A DNA stretch of 6,601 nt, from assembly GCA_945861365.1 (NCBI GenBank), contig CAMAUH010000247.1:1-6601 (forward strand), read 5' to 3'. The notes under the pieces are model-generated. The model saw only the letters and a program-made list of their open reading frames with translations. It was not told where the DNA came from and did not search any database. Position 1 is the stretch's first letter; every line of letters starts with the position of its first letter. Positions 6,272 through 6,601 of this stretch are shown in pieces. The position numbers were made by a program, and so were the translations under genes. The stretch is from Candidatus Kuenenia stuttgartensis (GTDB taxonomy: Bacteria; Planctomycetota; UBA1135; UBA2386).

Positions 6272-6601
6272 TCACTTCGCCTCCAGCGTCTTCTGGCCGG
6301 GTCGCCAGTTGCACGGCGTCATGCCGCCGGTCTGCAGCGCCGCGAGCGTGCGCAGCACTTCGTCGACGTTGCGGCCGACGTCGAGGTCGTGCGCCGAGGC
6401 GAAGCGGATCACGCCCTGCGGATCGACGAGGAACGTCGCACGCAGCGGCAGCCCTTCCTGCTCGTGCAGGATGCCGAGCGCCTGGCACAGCTCGCGCCTG
6501 CGATCGGCGAGCATCGGGAACGGCAGGTCCTTCAGGTCCGGGTGCTGCTGGCGCCAGGCGAGGTGCACGAACTCGCTGTCGCACGACAGGCCGAGCACCT
6601 G
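6272..6601 (-). CDS. ahpC: AhpC-type 2-Cys peroxiredoxin, C-terminal part (5' end off the right edge)
   Basis: AhpC peroxiredoxins reduce hydrogen peroxide and organic or nitrogen peroxides in the cytosol. The 109 visible residues include LGLSCDSEFVHLAW (3-16), DLKDLPFPMLADRRREL (22-38), LRATFLVDPQGVIRF (53-67), GRNVDEVLRTLAALQ (76-90) and the tail TPCNWRPGQKTL (95-106). These closely follow the mycobacterial-type AhpC pattern as I remember it. The N-terminal part with the peroxidatic Cys, roughly 85-90 residues, lies outside the window. Visible Cys97 is the likely resolving cysteine. In the mycobacterial protein this stretch reads CAC-N-W, so the first Cys of that pair appears to be Thr here. 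No ahpD or ahpF is visible as reductant, and the downstream gene is dps, giving a peroxide-defence pair. Confidence 0.95.
   Translation of the reverse strand, partial: QVLGLSCDSEFVHLAWRQQHPDLKDLPFPMLADRRRELCQALGILHEQEGLPLRATFLVDPQGVIRFASAHDLDVGRNVDEVLRTLAALQTGGMTPCNWRPGQKTLEAK

Overview
The window is very GC-rich, with strong G/C bias at third codon positions. All six coding regions use the standard code. Two predicted exported proteins have signal peptides ending in A-Q (LPAQ, VVAQ). Together with a periplasmic-type ApbE and a PepSY membrane protein, this points to a high-GC Gram-negative-type bacterium. The AQ-type signal peptides and the hybrid kinase would suit Planctomycetota or a similar lineage, but no marker gene is present and this placement is a guess.

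Layout, left to right. (1) 1-870, minus: a medium-chain dehydrogenase/reductase cut by the left edge. (2) 917-3406, minus: an 829-residue hybrid sensor kinase with signal peptide, TPR-like extracytoplasmic region, coiled coil, one membrane segment, HisKA, HATPase and receiver domains. It lies 46 bp upstream of the dehydrogenase, so the two may be co-transcribed. (3) 3407-3548: a 142-bp divergent intergenic region holding several GC-rich dyads, one of which folds the kinase gene's Shine-Dalgarno into a GAAA tetraloop hairpin. (4) 3549-5054, plus: an exported ApbE-type flavin transferase fused to a DUF2271 domain. (5) 5051-5644, plus: a PepSY-associated three-helix membrane protein whose GTG start overlaps the apbE stop. 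(6) 5663-6139, minus: a Dps ferritin with an intact ferroxidase centre. (7) 6272-6601, minus: the C-terminal part of an AhpC-type peroxiredoxin cut by the right edge. No stretch longer than 142 bp lacks a gene, and no tRNA, rRNA, CRISPR or insertion sequence is visible.

How the genes may work together. The plus-strand pair looks like a compact extracytoplasmic redox module: ApbE attaches FMN to exported proteins, DUF2271 and PepSY-TM proteins recur near it in other bacteria, and here DUF2271 is fused directly to the transferase. No FMN acceptor with the [S/T]GA[S/T] signature is visible in the window, so the target would lie elsewhere. The divergent TPR sensor kinase is a plausible but unproven regulator. 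The right-hand Dps and AhpC genes form a peroxide/iron defence cluster pointing toward the module. This makes a redox or iron theme for the region reasonable, but it is inferred from gene neighbourhood only.
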